From: Paramecium sonneborni
Taxonomy: Eukaryota; Ciliophora; Oligohymenophorea; Peniculida; Parameciidae
NCBI GenBank assembly: GCA_905182985.1
Contig: CAJJDN010000020.1
Location: forward strand, 22,739-86,738
Reading direction: 5' to 3'
DNA: 64,000 nucleotides
A program made the position numbers and the translations under genes. The first letter of the stretch is position 1; every line of letters starts with the position of its first letter. The notes beneath the pieces are model-generated. The model did not search any database. It worked only from the letters and a program-made list of their open reading frames with translations, and was not told the origin of the DNA. Below, piece after piece: positions 26,975 to 38,693 of this stretch.

Positions 26975-27640
26975 TTTACATTAGCATATTCTAACAATCT
27001 CCACATTATAGGCATAAATTTTCAATAATAATTATTTTTTTATTTTCAACTAACCATTTATTAATTATTCAAATAATTAAGTAGCTCTTTTTGAATTTTC
27101 CCCAAATTGGTAAATAAAATAATAATAGAACTTATCCCTACTCGGAATCATATTCTCAAATTTATTATTATCAGATGATTATGGAAAACTTCCTGTCTAA
27201 AATTTTGTCAATGGAATATTATTTTCAACGTTTTATGAAATTGCCTTTTCTAACAAGCCTCCATAAAAATCTCTAAATCAATTTATCCATCTTTTCTTAT
27301 ATATAAATAAGATAATTAAATTTCAACTACAAATTACTTCTCTTATTAGTATTTAGATCTTTTAATAAATGAATCAATATAAATATTAAATTATTGCAAT
27401 ACCTCTTTTTGTATATTCATTTTTTAAATACTCATATAATAATTCAATATCATCATAATTTAAAAATACTAATACTTAAACAGCTGAATATGATGAACTA
27501 TTCATCCTCATTGAAAGTGCTAGATTTTCACATGCAATTACTTCAGCAATATATATTTTATATTCTCTTAATCTTCTTTATAATTAAATGAATGTGGATT
27601 TTAGTTTCAAATTTATACAAAATCATTTAATACCATAAAT
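26975..27640 (-). pseudogene. Decayed gene with two frameshifts
   Basis: Three good coding pieces follow one another in three frames. First comes a piece around MRMNSSSYSAVQVLVFLNYD, then FIKRSKYQQEKQFVVEIQ...RKDGQIDLE, then YGGLLEKAISQNVENN...FYYYFIYQFGENSKRATQ, with TGA ending each out-of-frame extension. The second change sits in a T run (near 27250), as expected of a one-base indel; no intron borders fit. The best continuous piece, 27208-27420, would encode 70 residues. The family is not recognised; KDGQIDLE is faintly EF-hand-like. Confidence 0.5.
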
Positions 27641-27886
27641 TACAAACTATATATTTTTAAAAAGTACAATTAATTTTGAATATTTTTTATTGCTATTTTG
27701 TAATAATAAAAAAAGGTTCTCTATTTCATCAATTTTTCTTTAAATCTATTTTGACCTTTAACTCCAAGAAAAAAAATTAATAAAAAAATAAATACTTTAA
27801 TTAATTAAAATAAGTAAATATGTTTAAAATATAAAATTAAAAGGTGATTAATATATATTCAAAAATATTTAATATTCAATATTGTT

Positions 27887-29523
27887 TCAATACTAAAGCA
27901 ATATTTATTCTTATGGCTTTGAAGCAGTTACATATTTTTTAGTCTTCTTTTAAATCTACTACTAATTTTGAGAATTTAAATTTCTTGAATCAAAAGCAGA
28001 ATCGAATAATTTATATTTAGAATCATATAAGGTATTGAATAGAACCTGCTTTTAATTACTATTTATATCATCAAATATTTTATATTTTCTGGTATTTGTC
28101 AAATTATTAGAATCTTAAACTTATTCTTGTTATTTTTTTATAGGATACAAATATTAATTTAAGATATCTTCAGATGGGTCATTTTGAGTGTCCATTATTT
28201 TAACAATCTAATCATTTGGTTAAAATTATAAATAATGTTCTAATTTGTTGTTATTATAATAATTGTTATAATTTTTTTTAATGTTTTTTTTTTTAGATGG
28301 TTCATTTTTTATAGATGCTGATGGCCTTAGATATTTGTCTAAAATCTAATCTTAATATTTTGGAATATCTGTAGGAGGATTTGTTTCCCAAAACTTAACA
28401 GTTGTAATTGTTTTATTGTAATCGAATTTATTATCTTATTTTGTGATTTAAAAATCCTAATAATTTATATTATGGTAATTTTAAGATTATGGTAATGGAG
28501 ATTTGAAATTTTATTAAGTTGAGTGTGGTTTAAAATGTTATAGAGTTTGCGTATTATCTGGCTTTTTTCCTGTGTAAAATTCATAGTTCGACATTTCTGA
28601 CTTTTTTAAAAATGGTACAGAAGCAACTTATTAAAGCATTTTTTTGTCTTCTTCTTATTCTTAAGGAGGAGATGAAGGAATTTCTTGTATAATAATTCCT
28701 ACAGATTTAGATTACAATAATTCTGGAGATTAAATAATTTCTGGAGTAGGTTATCTGATTGTTATAAGTCGATAATCTGGAGATTTACTAATCATTACTT
28801 AGAATGGTAAGAGAGGACAATTTTTGATGAATATTTCAGAAGGAATATTCTCTTCTGAACATTGAATTCTTTTTTTTAAACAAAAAATATCTTAAGAATT
28901 GTAATTAAATTATTATTTTTACATAAAATTGATTAAACTAATATATATAATCTTAAAATACTTCTATGATGTTATGAATTTTTGATTATCCTCTAATAAT
29001 GCACAGGATTGTTTTCCGTTTTCTTTGTATTTTTCAAATAAGATCATTCTAATAGGTTCTGCCTATCTAAAGTAAGTTATTTCAATCATTAAGAGTCGTT
29101 AAAATTTTTGTAAAATATCAGAAACAATTTATTCATTAACATTGTCATAAATTTTTGTATCTAAAAACATATCAAAAGGACAGATTAGCTAATAAAAGTC
29201 ATCCCAATTAATGTAGAAATTATCAGATGAATACAATTAGAATATATAATCTAATTCTCTTTAGGTTATGTTTTATATAAAGTTTCTTTATAATATAGAT
29301 ATTATTGATACCTAAATAAATTGATTAGATCATCTCTTGTGATTCCTTTTGAATCTGTAATTAATAAATTATAGATTGTTCTAGCTTAAAAATGAGGAGT
29401 GATGCTCAATAGAATTCTTTATTCTTCAAGCTGATAATTATTATGATCTCATACTTTAGTTTCAAAATGACTGGTCATTTTTAAGAGTTAAGTAACTTTG
29501 TTTAAATATTCATTAGTCAACAT
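27887..29523 (-). CDS. EF-hand-like N-terminus with long disordered tail
   Basis: 520 residues. Residues 20-110 look like a degenerate EF-hand pair (LLITDSKGITRDDLINLF and YSSDNFYINWDDFYQL). A region around NGKQSCALLEDNQKF follows, then a long Ser/Pro/Asn/Gln-rich tail with PTPEIIQSPELL and EIPSSPPQEQEED. Introns are 29431-29454 (24 nt), 29286-29311 (26 nt) and probably 28938-28961 (24 nt, in frame and without a stop, so not strictly required). It starts 29 bp after the stop of the upstream EF-hand gene on the same strand. Confidence 0.65.
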
Positions 29524-29552
29524 TTTAATTAATAAATCATAGAATAAAATGC

Positions 29553-30930
29553 TCAATCAAATTAAGAGTCATCAAGGAATTTTTTTTCTTGTAATCCTTA
29601 ATAGGTAGTAAGTCCCATTTGATTTTCAGGTGTTGTGTATTCTTTGATTTTCTATCCTTTTTCATGAATCTTTATATAAAATAAAATATTTACTTTATCA
29701 ATTTCTTCTAAAGCATCAATTAATTTTTATTGAGTAGCAAAATGAATGCCTTCTTTTTATTAAATAAAATTTGCTGAGGAAGGTACAAATTAATGAAATG
29801 GTTCTTCTAAATCATTTTATATAATGGCATCAATTCGTCTTACATTAGATATTGTTTATTCAAGTAATCTTCTTAAGATTGGATTTTTGCTTGCAGCTTA
29901 TAAGATTTCTTCTTTATTTAATTCACCGTCTCCATCTTAATCAACTTATTTAATCATTTCTCTAATAACCATTTTAAGTTAATATTTATCATTTTCATTT
30001 ATGATATTTTATTTTAAAATATTAAAGATTTCTTTTTCACTAACTTTACCAGATCCATCTTCATCACATAAATCAAAAAAGACTAATATATATATATAAA
30101 CTAAATTACTTTTTAATTTTTCATCAATTGTATCATCTTTTAAAACTTCTAAACCAACAATGAGTTCTTTATAATCTACAGTTCCACTAGAATCTTCATC
30201 AAAAACATAAAATAATTTTTCAGCTAAATTTTTATCTGCCCCTAATCCAAAAGAAATTAATAATCCTTAAAATTCTTCTTTATTTAATCCATCAGGAAAG
30301 TCTTTAGCTTATTTTACTATAGATTAATAATTTTAGAATATTTATCTAATAGCATCTTTTCTATTTTTTAATAACCATTAAATAGTTTTCCACTTCATTT
30401 TAAATTTAGATTTGGGTGCAATCTTTTTTTTAAAGGATTATAAGTTAAATCCATAATCTTTTCTGGCAACATTTAACATTATACTAATAGATCCACTAGC
30501 AACAGGTAAAGCTTATTAATTAATTTTACTTTGCATAGAGTATTTTTACTTATTGCTTGTCTTTTTGTCATAAATGAATCGATAGATTTATTCCATTCTT
30601 AAATGTTAAGGTGCATTGCATCTATGTTTGAACTCTAATATACTAAATAGAAATACTAAACAGTTCTTAATCATGAGAAGTCTTAATAATTTAATCAAAA
30701 TCTTCATCTTCTATAGGTTTAGATTTAATTGTTTTGCTGATAACAAATGATTTTATAGGTTTTGCAGTTGTAATTCTTGTTTAACTACGATTCGATGAAA
30801 TAGTTTATTATGGAATGGTTCTATTACTATGAATAGTATTAGCTGTATTAGCAGATTAAATCCTATGATAATATTCAGTAGCTTATGGTCTAAATCCAGA
30901 GATTGAGTAAGAAGGTTTATGAATTTACAT
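29553..30930 (-). CDS. EF-hand calcium-binding protein
   Basis: 434 residues. Residues 1-120 are basic and Ser-rich. From about 150 there is a recoverin/calcineurin-B-like set of EF-hands with good loops: DEDSSGTVDYKE, DEDGSGKVSEKE and DQDGDGELNKEE. A C-terminal region (EKKFLDDSQFD end) follows. Introns are 30635-30656 (22 nt), 30083-30109 (27 nt) and 29670-29693 (24 nt). The last two are multiples of three without in-frame TGA; they are called because their removal restores the EF-hand spacing EKLKIFFDLCDEDGSG. It is probably a Ca2+ sensor; the partner is unknown. Confidence 0.75.
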
Positions 30931-30949
30931 AAAAATATATATAGAATAA

Positions 30950-31620
30950 TCAAATAAATGAATATGATTCATTATGATCATCAATGTAAACACTAGCTTA
31001 ATGTTTAGAGTTATCTAAATCTATTGGTTCAAATTTTATGATTTCTATGTTGCTCAATTGTGTTACTTTATGAGATCTAATAATATTACATTACAAAATT
31101 ACTATTTTATTGCTATGATTATTCTCATAATCTGTATAAAATATCGCAATATTATTAAGATCAATCCTAGAGAGTCGTCTACTTCGATGATGTCTGTCTT
31201 AATCGATCTAAATTCATTTTATTCATATAAAGTTACGAATGCAATTCAAATATGTAATATAGGCTGATCAAAATCAATATTAAGATGAATGCTGATAAAT
31301 CAATGATATTCCAATAATCCTTAAAAAAGTACTTTTAATAATTATTTTTAGATTTACTTCTCTTTCTGCAATTATTCTGATGCAAATATCTATCATCATT
31401 GCTAATGTCAATATTATTTCTGCTTCGATTACCATATTCTCCTTCAAACTTAATTATATTTCATAGCTTACTTCTATTCTGGGTCAATTATTATCTAAAT
31501 GTTAAAAGTTCATACATACACTAATATCATAATTGAGAGCAATACCTGCACGACAGAAAACATTAAGTAATGTTTGTGCATTCTTAAATTTGTCATCAAA
31601 TGTTTACAATTTTATTTCAT
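30950..31620 (-). CDS. Four-TM voltage-sensor-like protein
   Basis: 181 residues. Four TM segments match S1-S4 of a voltage-sensor module without a pore: FSVVQVLLSIMILVYIII, EAEIILTLAMMIDICIRIIA, YWNIIDLSAFILILILISLYYIF and LGLILIILRYFIQIMRIIIA. S2 ends in acidic residues (E) and S4 carries only spaced basic residues (R, R, K). Five introns (31495-31515, 31449-31471, 31332-31357, 31208-31236, 31077-31102; 21-29 nt) are packed into 671 bp and all are required. Hv1-type or TMEM266-type proteins are the closest idea. Proton conduction is not shown. Confidence 0.65.
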
Positions 31621-31838
31621 CTTAATTATATTATTATAAAAAAACTATGCTTTTAGATTATAAATTGTAATAATAGGCTTTCAAATAAATATTACCCATA
31701 TAATAAATCTAAGAGTAATTTAATTGCTTTAGAATCCAAACTCTAATTTATTTTAGAAATCCTTTAAATTTAAAAAGAAATTGAAAAATAAGATCATTTT
31801 TCCTTTTCAAAGAAGAGAATTGATCTTAAATTCATTAT

Positions 31839-32018
31839 TCAAAATTGAATATATAAAAATAATTGATGAAATAACAGATTTTTAATACCATTAAATTCAT
31901 TTTCTTTACAATAATAATCTAAAATATTTAATAAGGATATATTATTGTAACTCTAACTAATTTTGATTAAAATGCATTCAGTTAGAACTTTGAATAAATA
32001 GTCATCATTATAAGCCAT
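31839..32018 (-). CDS. Possible small ORF
   Basis: A 59-residue frame, MAYNDDYLFKVLTECILIKI..., ending in TGA after QLFLYIQF. The N-terminal half has a plausible composition, but there is no intron support or known match. It may be part of a decayed gene. Confidence 0.25.
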
Positions 32019-32189
32019 AGAAAATATGCAATTTAATTAAGTATTGGATAAAAAAATAAAAATTTTAATATTAATATGTGAATTTATCAATAATAACTTT
32101 AGATTGAGCTGTCAGAAATAAAGAAATATTAAAGATTAGAATATTATAACTGAAAACTTAATCCTAAATTTCATAAGCAGGAAAAAAGT

Positions 32190-33000
32190 AAGTTTTAGAA
32201 GAATCAAAAATCTTACTAAGGGACATACTGCTATTGTTAATATGAAAATTAATGATATAGACAAACGAAAACCTGTAAATGAAGAATTAAATCTAAAAGA
32301 TCAGATAAGCTTACTTTTCTAAGTAAAAATGATAAGTAAGTTCTTAAAGCTGTTGAACAGAAAATGGAATTGTTATTAAATTTTAAGTACAGCTTTCCAT
32401 TTCATATGATATCTATCGAGAGAATATATATTATAGAGTATGTAAATGAAATTGATTAAGATAAAATTATCATTATTAAAGTAGAATCATTAATTATTAC
32501 ATATTTAGTAGTGGATAAAAGATGATGTAGAATCTATATATGAACTAAAGGAATTCCATTCGATTCAAGAATTGTAGGTAAGTCTGATATATTAAACTGT
32601 CATGCATAATAAATATGTAGAATCGCCATCATATTCTATACATTTATTAAGTTTACTGCTTAAATTGAAATTGTAGTCTATTTATCAACAGAAATTGATT
32701 CACCAACATTATGTTGACTAAATTTAAATCTGATAAGAAAAAACAAATACATATTAATAATTTAAATGAAGATAAGTTTTGTTTTATTCTCTAAATAATA
32801 AATCTATATGGTTTAACTAAAATCTTAATTGAAAACGAAGGGAAGTTCAAAATTTTATTTACTTATTTCACAATAATATTTTTGAATACAACTTATTTTA
32901 ATTCAATTTATATGTGAAAGAAAAGGATTTTAATAAGATTTGTGATCAATAAAATGATCAATTTCGAACAAGACCTTTTAAAGTTAATCTAAAAAATGAA
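32190..33000 (+). pseudogene. Decayed gene with internal TGA codons
   Basis: One frame from 32340 reads VLKAVEQKMELLLNFKYSF... and stays protein-like for about 125 codons, but it is cut by TGA at 32523-32525, 32541-32543 and 32715-32717. Upstream, SKRSDKLTFLSKNDK sits in another frame, and downstream TKFKSDKKKQIHINNLNEDKF continues in a third. No GTA...AG borders remove these breaks. The consistent amino-acid quality across the breaks indicates a once-functional gene of unknown family. Confidence 0.5.
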
Positions 33001-33063
33001 ATAAATTTTGATTTTTTTCATAGACAATTTATTATATATATTTAAATAAATTTGAGTTTTATA

Positions 33064-35975
33064 ATGGAGTTCAATTCTACAGGCTTACATGTTTAACCCC
33101 ATTTAACTATAAAAAAAGAAATTTGGAATTAATTTGTATGCGAATTTCCTCGATGTTCAAATTAATTCAAATTATCTGAAAATCCATAGGATAAATATAA
33201 ATTTCTTTCAGCTTTGATGATTGCTAATATTTTTGATGCATTGACATGTTGGCAACAATTAAGAAAACTATATGATGTTTACGAATCTTTGGGAAGGATT
33301 GTTAATGACAAAGTCAATCCTTTACCAACTTAGATGTAAAAACACATTTTAAATTTAATAAAATCATTTAACACTATTATAGACAATTTATAACTCTTTG
33401 ATTATCGTAAAATTGAGAATAATAATCTTTAACATTATTAAAAGATATAAATAGTTTAAGACTACATATAAAGATAAAGAAAGTATATTTACTCTCTCTT
33501 AAAAAATGAAGAAGGAATTAATAATCTATTTAAATTATCTAGAGGAATAGCTTTAAGTTTATATCTTAAGCCTGATTACGAAAAGATCACTCCTGTAGCA
33601 AGATTTTTAAAATCTTTAAGTAGGGAAGAGATAATTAAATAATTAAGTAATGATGATATTTAAATCAATCAAAAAAATTATTTTATTTTAGAAGATTATG
33701 AGGTGATAGCCATTTCACATTTATTTAGTTTTCCTATTCATTTTTTTATTAATTATTTTGAACCATAAGCTAATTATCTCATAAAGAGAAGAATTCATTA
33801 ATAATAAAGTGAAGAAAAAACTATTGCTTTTTTTCTTGATATCCAATCAAGTAACTCCAGTGTAAGAATTCTTTCATGTACTTCAGATATTATACATATA
33901 TAAAATATAATTAATCAAAAAAAAAATTTGTTTCAAACCAATTAACCAAGAGCAATTATAGAATAGATGTAATTAATTATGGAAAGTATTTTAAATTAAG
34001 CAATGCATGATTTTTCAAATATAAATAAATTTTGGATTGTTAAAATGTTATAGATTATAAAATAAGGAGAAGCATAATCTCTTGTTGCTAATAAATAAGC
34101 AATAAAAATCAATGATTAATTTAAAAGAGAAATTTTTAATTTATTTTAATGCTTAAATTTTGATATTAAATTACATGAAGAATTTGTATAGATATCAGAA
34201 GCTAATCTATAAGAAACAGAAGAACTTATTGAAAATATAATAATATCTTAAGTATCAATGATTAGAGATTAAATAACAGATATAATTAATAATTATTAGA
34301 AACCTCAATCTATTTCTATAAATTAAGTAGCTTCTGGTGATTAAGTTTCAGTTCCAAGATATTTAGTAAATAATTCTTTATTTCCATCCCAAGTAAATCA
34401 GGCTCCAAATTACTTTTAATAATAAAAAAAATTAAATTTAGCAGGTAGATTGATAGCTAAAAATCTAGATAATGATTTACCTGATAATTCTGATTCAAGT
34501 GATAAAGGATTAAAAAATAGAAATTTTGTTTCAACTAATATTATATAAAATGTACCAGTAGTATGCAAAGAGTATGATACTGAAGATGAAAATGATTTTA
34601 AACAACCTGATGATTAACCATAAGAGGATAAAAAAATATAAAAAGATTAATAATATAGTTCTAATGAAAATGGTCTAATTAGACCACCAAGATATTAAAA
34701 TTAAAGAAATTAATTTAAAAGTGAAATTTTAAAGAAATAGGTAATTTAAAATTCAGATAAAAATATATTTTCAGAAAAGAAAAGATAAAAAAGTGTAGAG
34801 AATATAGATTTAGAAGCAAGTTTGAATTTATAAAATGAATATCTTGTTTCTAGTTAAAATAGGGCATCTATTTTAAGAGGTACTTCAGATTAAAATGCTT
34901 TAAAATAATCATTAAAACAAAGAGATAGTTTAGATTTTGAACCAAAAAAATAAATTATAAATTAGTAAAATAGAATGAGTAGTTCATAAATTATGAAAAA
35001 CAGTATGAGGCTTGAATAAAAAGAGGCACTAACAAATGAATTATATTAAAGTCATATATCTGAAGCATTAAATGAATCAAAAAGTGAAATTAGTATGATT
35101 TAAAAATGGTTTTGTCCTATTTGTTTTACAGAAATCTTTCAACCTGATTTAATAAGAAGTTTACATGATGATCATAAAGTTTGTAAATCTTGTTTAGAGG
35201 ATTGGATTAAAGTATAATATATATATATAAATTATTTTATAGGTTAAATTTAATGCTGGATAATGGAATTTTAAATTTTTTAAATGTCCAATATAATTAA
35301 TTGAAAGAGAAACTATGAAACCTTGTGAGCATATAATTGAATAATAAGAAATTAAAAATGCTTTATCTGCTGAAGAATTTAGTAAATTAACAGAGAGAGC
35401 AATGAAACATGGTATAATTGATATTATTTGTCCTAATCAATCTTGTTCAGCAAGTATTAAAGGAATGCCTCCATAGAATAAAAATGGATTTTTATGTCCT
35501 AAATGTAATCATAAAATATGTTGGGTTTGCAAGTAAATTTATAAATGAATTTTAAATAATAGAAATTCTGACCATGGTGATTCAAAATGTCCATAAAGAT
35601 TAGATGAAATAAAAGTAGCTTTATAAGATGAAAGAGTTAGTTGTTGTCCTGGATGTTTAGAAATATATATGAAAAATGAAGGTTGTGAACATGTCTCTTG
35701 TACTAATTGTTTAATTGAATTTTGTTTTGCTTGTAGTGCTCATAGACCTCCAATCATAGGACATGGTTATTATGTTATTAATAATATTAGGAGCTCATTA
35801 TCATAGAGTTGGTTGTTAATATAGATAAGCTTGGTGGGATAAAAATAAAAATATAGAAAATTTAATGGAAGAATATGATCCAATAGATTGTGAGTATTGT
35901 AAAAGAGATAAAAAACCATGTCCTCGTCCAATGAGTTTGACTGATTTTAAGAATTTAGCTCATTTAAACTTTTGA
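33064..35975 (+). CDS. RBR-type E3 ubiquitin ligase (RING-IBR-RING2)
   Basis: 941 residues. The first 680 residues are helical and then Ser/Asn/Gln-rich. The RBR module is C-terminal: RING1 (WFCPICFTEIFQ, CKSCLEDW), IBR (ICPNQSC, FLCPKCNHKICWVCK, HGDSKCP) and RING2 (SCCPGCLEIYMKNEGCEHVSC, FCFACSAH, YHRVGC). The Cys in NEGCEH corresponds to the thioester-forming Cys of the family. Introns are 35212-35242, 35533-35562 and 35766-35790 (31, 30, 25 nt). It transfers ubiquitin from E2 to substrate through that Cys. The long N-terminal region has no recognised domain. Confidence 0.85.
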
Positions 35976-36098
35976 TTTAATTAAAAGTTATTGCTGATTT
36001 CTTTATTTGGTTATAATTATAAATTGTTCTACATCTAAATTTATATTGGATTTCATAAAAGTAATAGTATATTTAGATTAGTTTATTTAATATTATAA

Positions 36099-36683
36099 TC
36101 ATTAGTATATTTTCATTACAGATGTTATAGGATTTCTACAAATCAAACAATCCTTTTTAATTAGCTCTTTACATTCTTTACAATAAATATAATGACCGCA
36201 TGGTATAGCTACATATTCTTTATCTTTTTCAAAACATATTTAACATTTTTTATCATCATTTATTGATTTACTTAAATTAGTTTATTGTGTTATTTTCGTT
36301 TCTATTTTCCATAATAGTTATTTTATCTCTTTATTCTAAGGATGCACTTGTAATTCTTCTTGTATAGTAAACAACTTATCAAGATTTTTTTCAATATTTT
36401 TCAAATTCTTATCTGATGGTTGAAGTACTTTGATATTTTCAATTATGGCATTTTTAGCTGATAAAAGTAATTATGTTGATATTTCTGATTATGATTACTA
36501 TAATTAAACCTATTAAGTTTTATCATCCATTTAAGATAGAACATTCATTATTCTTTTTTTGTACTGATCTAATTTGATGCTCTATTCAGATTTAGTTGTT
36601 TATGTAGCAAAAGTTTTGTTTATGTCCTTTTTTAATCTATCAATACTTGTTTATGAATATAAAGTATTATTATTTTATTTCAT
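36099..36683 (-). CDS. C3HC4 RING-finger protein
   Basis: 194 residues from the preferred ATG. It has mostly helical coiled-coil sequence and then a C-terminal RING of the IAP/Mind-bomb style: CQICFEKDKEYVAIPCGHYIYCKECKE ending CLIC. The last pair lacks the usual Pro (CLIC instead of CPxC). An in-frame ATG at 36797 would add 38 residues but would overlap the OPA3 coding end by 11 bp through a T-rich, intergenic-looking stretch, so the inner start is preferred. It is a likely E3 ligase; the substrate is unknown. It converges with the RBR gene. Confidence 0.75.
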
Positions 36684-36786
36684 TTATAATATAGAAATAT
36701 ATTAGTTTAGTTTTTCATTCACTCTAAAAAAAAGGGTTATTGTTTGTATAATTTTAGATTTATCTATAAATATAAACTTATGCTCA

Positions 36787-37503
36787 TCAATTTTCATCTT
36801 TCTAATATTTTTGTTTTAACTCTTATAATTCTTATGTTAACTTTTAATTTTCTTAAATAAGCTATTAGGATTTTAAATTCCAATTCTATTATAAAATTTG
36901 AATTAAAACCTTTGATAAATCATCCAATTATGCAAATGACTAAACAGAGAGAATATTGAGTTATTTCAATAAATCTTATCTAATTTAATCTTATTCTTCC
37001 AATTTTTAAACATTCATCTGAGAATGCTGTTTATTTTCTTCGATTTATTAGATCAAATTCTAGAATAACTATTGATTTACATTTAATTTTTCTGTATTTT
37101 ATTGACTCTTTTTTTTAGAATCTTATTATGCAGAATACATTTCATATGTTGGAAGAGTTATTAACAATGCATAGATAAGGATTTCATAAAAGAATTCTAC
37201 TCCCTTACAAACTTATAAATTTTGTTTACTTTTTCTAAAGCAACTTCATCATTTAAAGGTTTAAAGAAAAAATCACTACTTTTCTTATCAATACCCATAA
37301 ATTTGCTATCTATTTTTTACTATATTTCAGAATTTCATTACATCCCATTTATGTTAAAAGTTTCCTAATCGAACATAAAATTTCTTAACCCAATTAGTAT
37401 GTCCTGATTAAGCTTTCTTTAAGTGTGCAGCCTTTGTTCTTGCAATTACAGGTCTTGCAAAAACTCTGACAACTAATGAGAATACTTTGAATAAGGGCAA
37501 CAT
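36787..37503 (-). CDS. OPA3: OPA3-like mitochondrial protein
   Basis: 222 residues from the internal ATG. It shows the OPA3 order: a mitochondrial-type basic and hydrophobic start (MLPLFKVFSLVVRVFARPV), HKW, then FFFKPLNDEVALEKGVEFFYEILIYALLITLPTYEM with the family's membrane segment, then a coiled-coil tail about 100 residues longer than animal OPA3. Introns are 37320-37341 (22 nt) and 37204-37229 (26 nt); the second restores the conserved ALEKG-EFFYE block. OPA3 affects mitochondrial morphology. The frame is open upstream without a stop (see next entry). Confidence 0.8.
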
Positions 37504-38163
37504 CGTTATTAACTATAATAATAGATAAATAAAATAATAATCAATTAACATGGTTAAATAGTTTTGTTCGAAAAGCTATAAAGAATCATTATAATTTATA
37601 CTTTTTGAAGGTGGAGGAGAATTGCTATATACAATTTATCTTTCATTTGAAAGCTATCTGGATCTTTCCATAGTACTTACAGTAAATGAAGATTAATGAT
37701 CATGAGATAAATCCCCTATCAAATAGCCATATTCTCTAATAAAATTAAAGAACTTTTGATCTAAAGGCTTTAAAAGTTTTATTTAAATTATATCACTTTT
37801 ATTTTTTGGGCTTCTCTCTTGATCTTAATAAGTAGTTGAGTTTATTTTAGAAAAAGATTAATCTGATTCTATCCCTGAAAATAACCTTTTTTAAAGAGAA
37901 AGATCCTATTTAGATTGCTATGATGAAGATCTTTGATCTATATTCGATTTAGTAGAATTTTAAAACACTTTAATTTAAATTCCCTTTTCTCCATCTTCAA
38001 TTTGCATTCCCCTTGTATTTCTTTGTTAAAGATTATAAATTTATTGAACTTATTTAATATTCTAACTTCCTTAGTTAATTGGATTCTTTATAGGTTTAAT
38101 GTCATATTCTTCTAATGTTTTTTACTGTATTTTATTAGATGCTGCAAATCTCTGTTAGTACAT
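37504..38163 (-). CDS. Ser/Gln-rich ORF open in frame into OPA3 (possible N-terminal extension or separate gene)
   Basis: 220 codons from the ATG at 38163, rich in Ser, Gln and Lys (RSSSQQSKQDLSLQKRLFSG, SNSPPPSKSINYNDS), with a hydrophobic end (MLIDYYFIYLLLQLIT) directly before the OPA3 ATG. No TGA separates the two. Either the protein is one fusion, or the upstream gene ends through an intron I cannot place (a 23-nt candidate at GTAAGTACTATGG would bring TGA into frame). The AT-rich last 40 bases look more like a leader than coding sequence. Confidence 0.5.
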
Positions 38164-38693
38164 TATTTTATTTATCTGAAATAATATATTAAAAAATTTA
38201 ATATTGTTAAAGTCGTAAACTTACTTTAAAACATTCTAAAATCAAAAAACTATTTAATCAACAATCTCACTTATCTCAATTATCCTAAAATACTTCATAA
38301 CAATTAATAATTATTCAAAAGTAATTTAATATATAGTATCATCAAAAATAAATGAAAATTATCTTATTTTTTTCAATTTAATACTAATACATAATGCTGT
38401 AAATTAAATAAATTTATTTTGGAAAATGATACATAGTATTTTAAATTTAGATTTTCAAATATAAAACTGGTTGAGGTACTTAGATGGAAACTAAAATTAT
38501 ATAGATTCGAATTTATAGTGTTTTTAGGAGTTTTGACATATGATAAAGAAAGAAAAAGAACTTCATATGAATCGAACACATTTCTTTCAAAAGAATAAAT
38601 CAATGAATTAGTTTATAAAATATAACAATATATAAAAATTAAGAGTTGCAAACTCATCCAATTAATTATGTTAATAATATCAATATTAAAAAG
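38164..38693. other. Intergenic, only short frames
   Basis: AT-rich DNA between the divergent starts. On the plus strand a 36-codon frame (MIHSILNLDFQIQNW...) ends in TGA at about 38536 and has no support. No RNA gene or repeat was recognised. Confidence 0.4.

Noticed and set aside
37933..38603. Short frames on both strands around 38 kb
   Set aside because: One is the complement of the Ser/Gln-rich ORF; the other lies in AT-rich spacer with no start context or introns.
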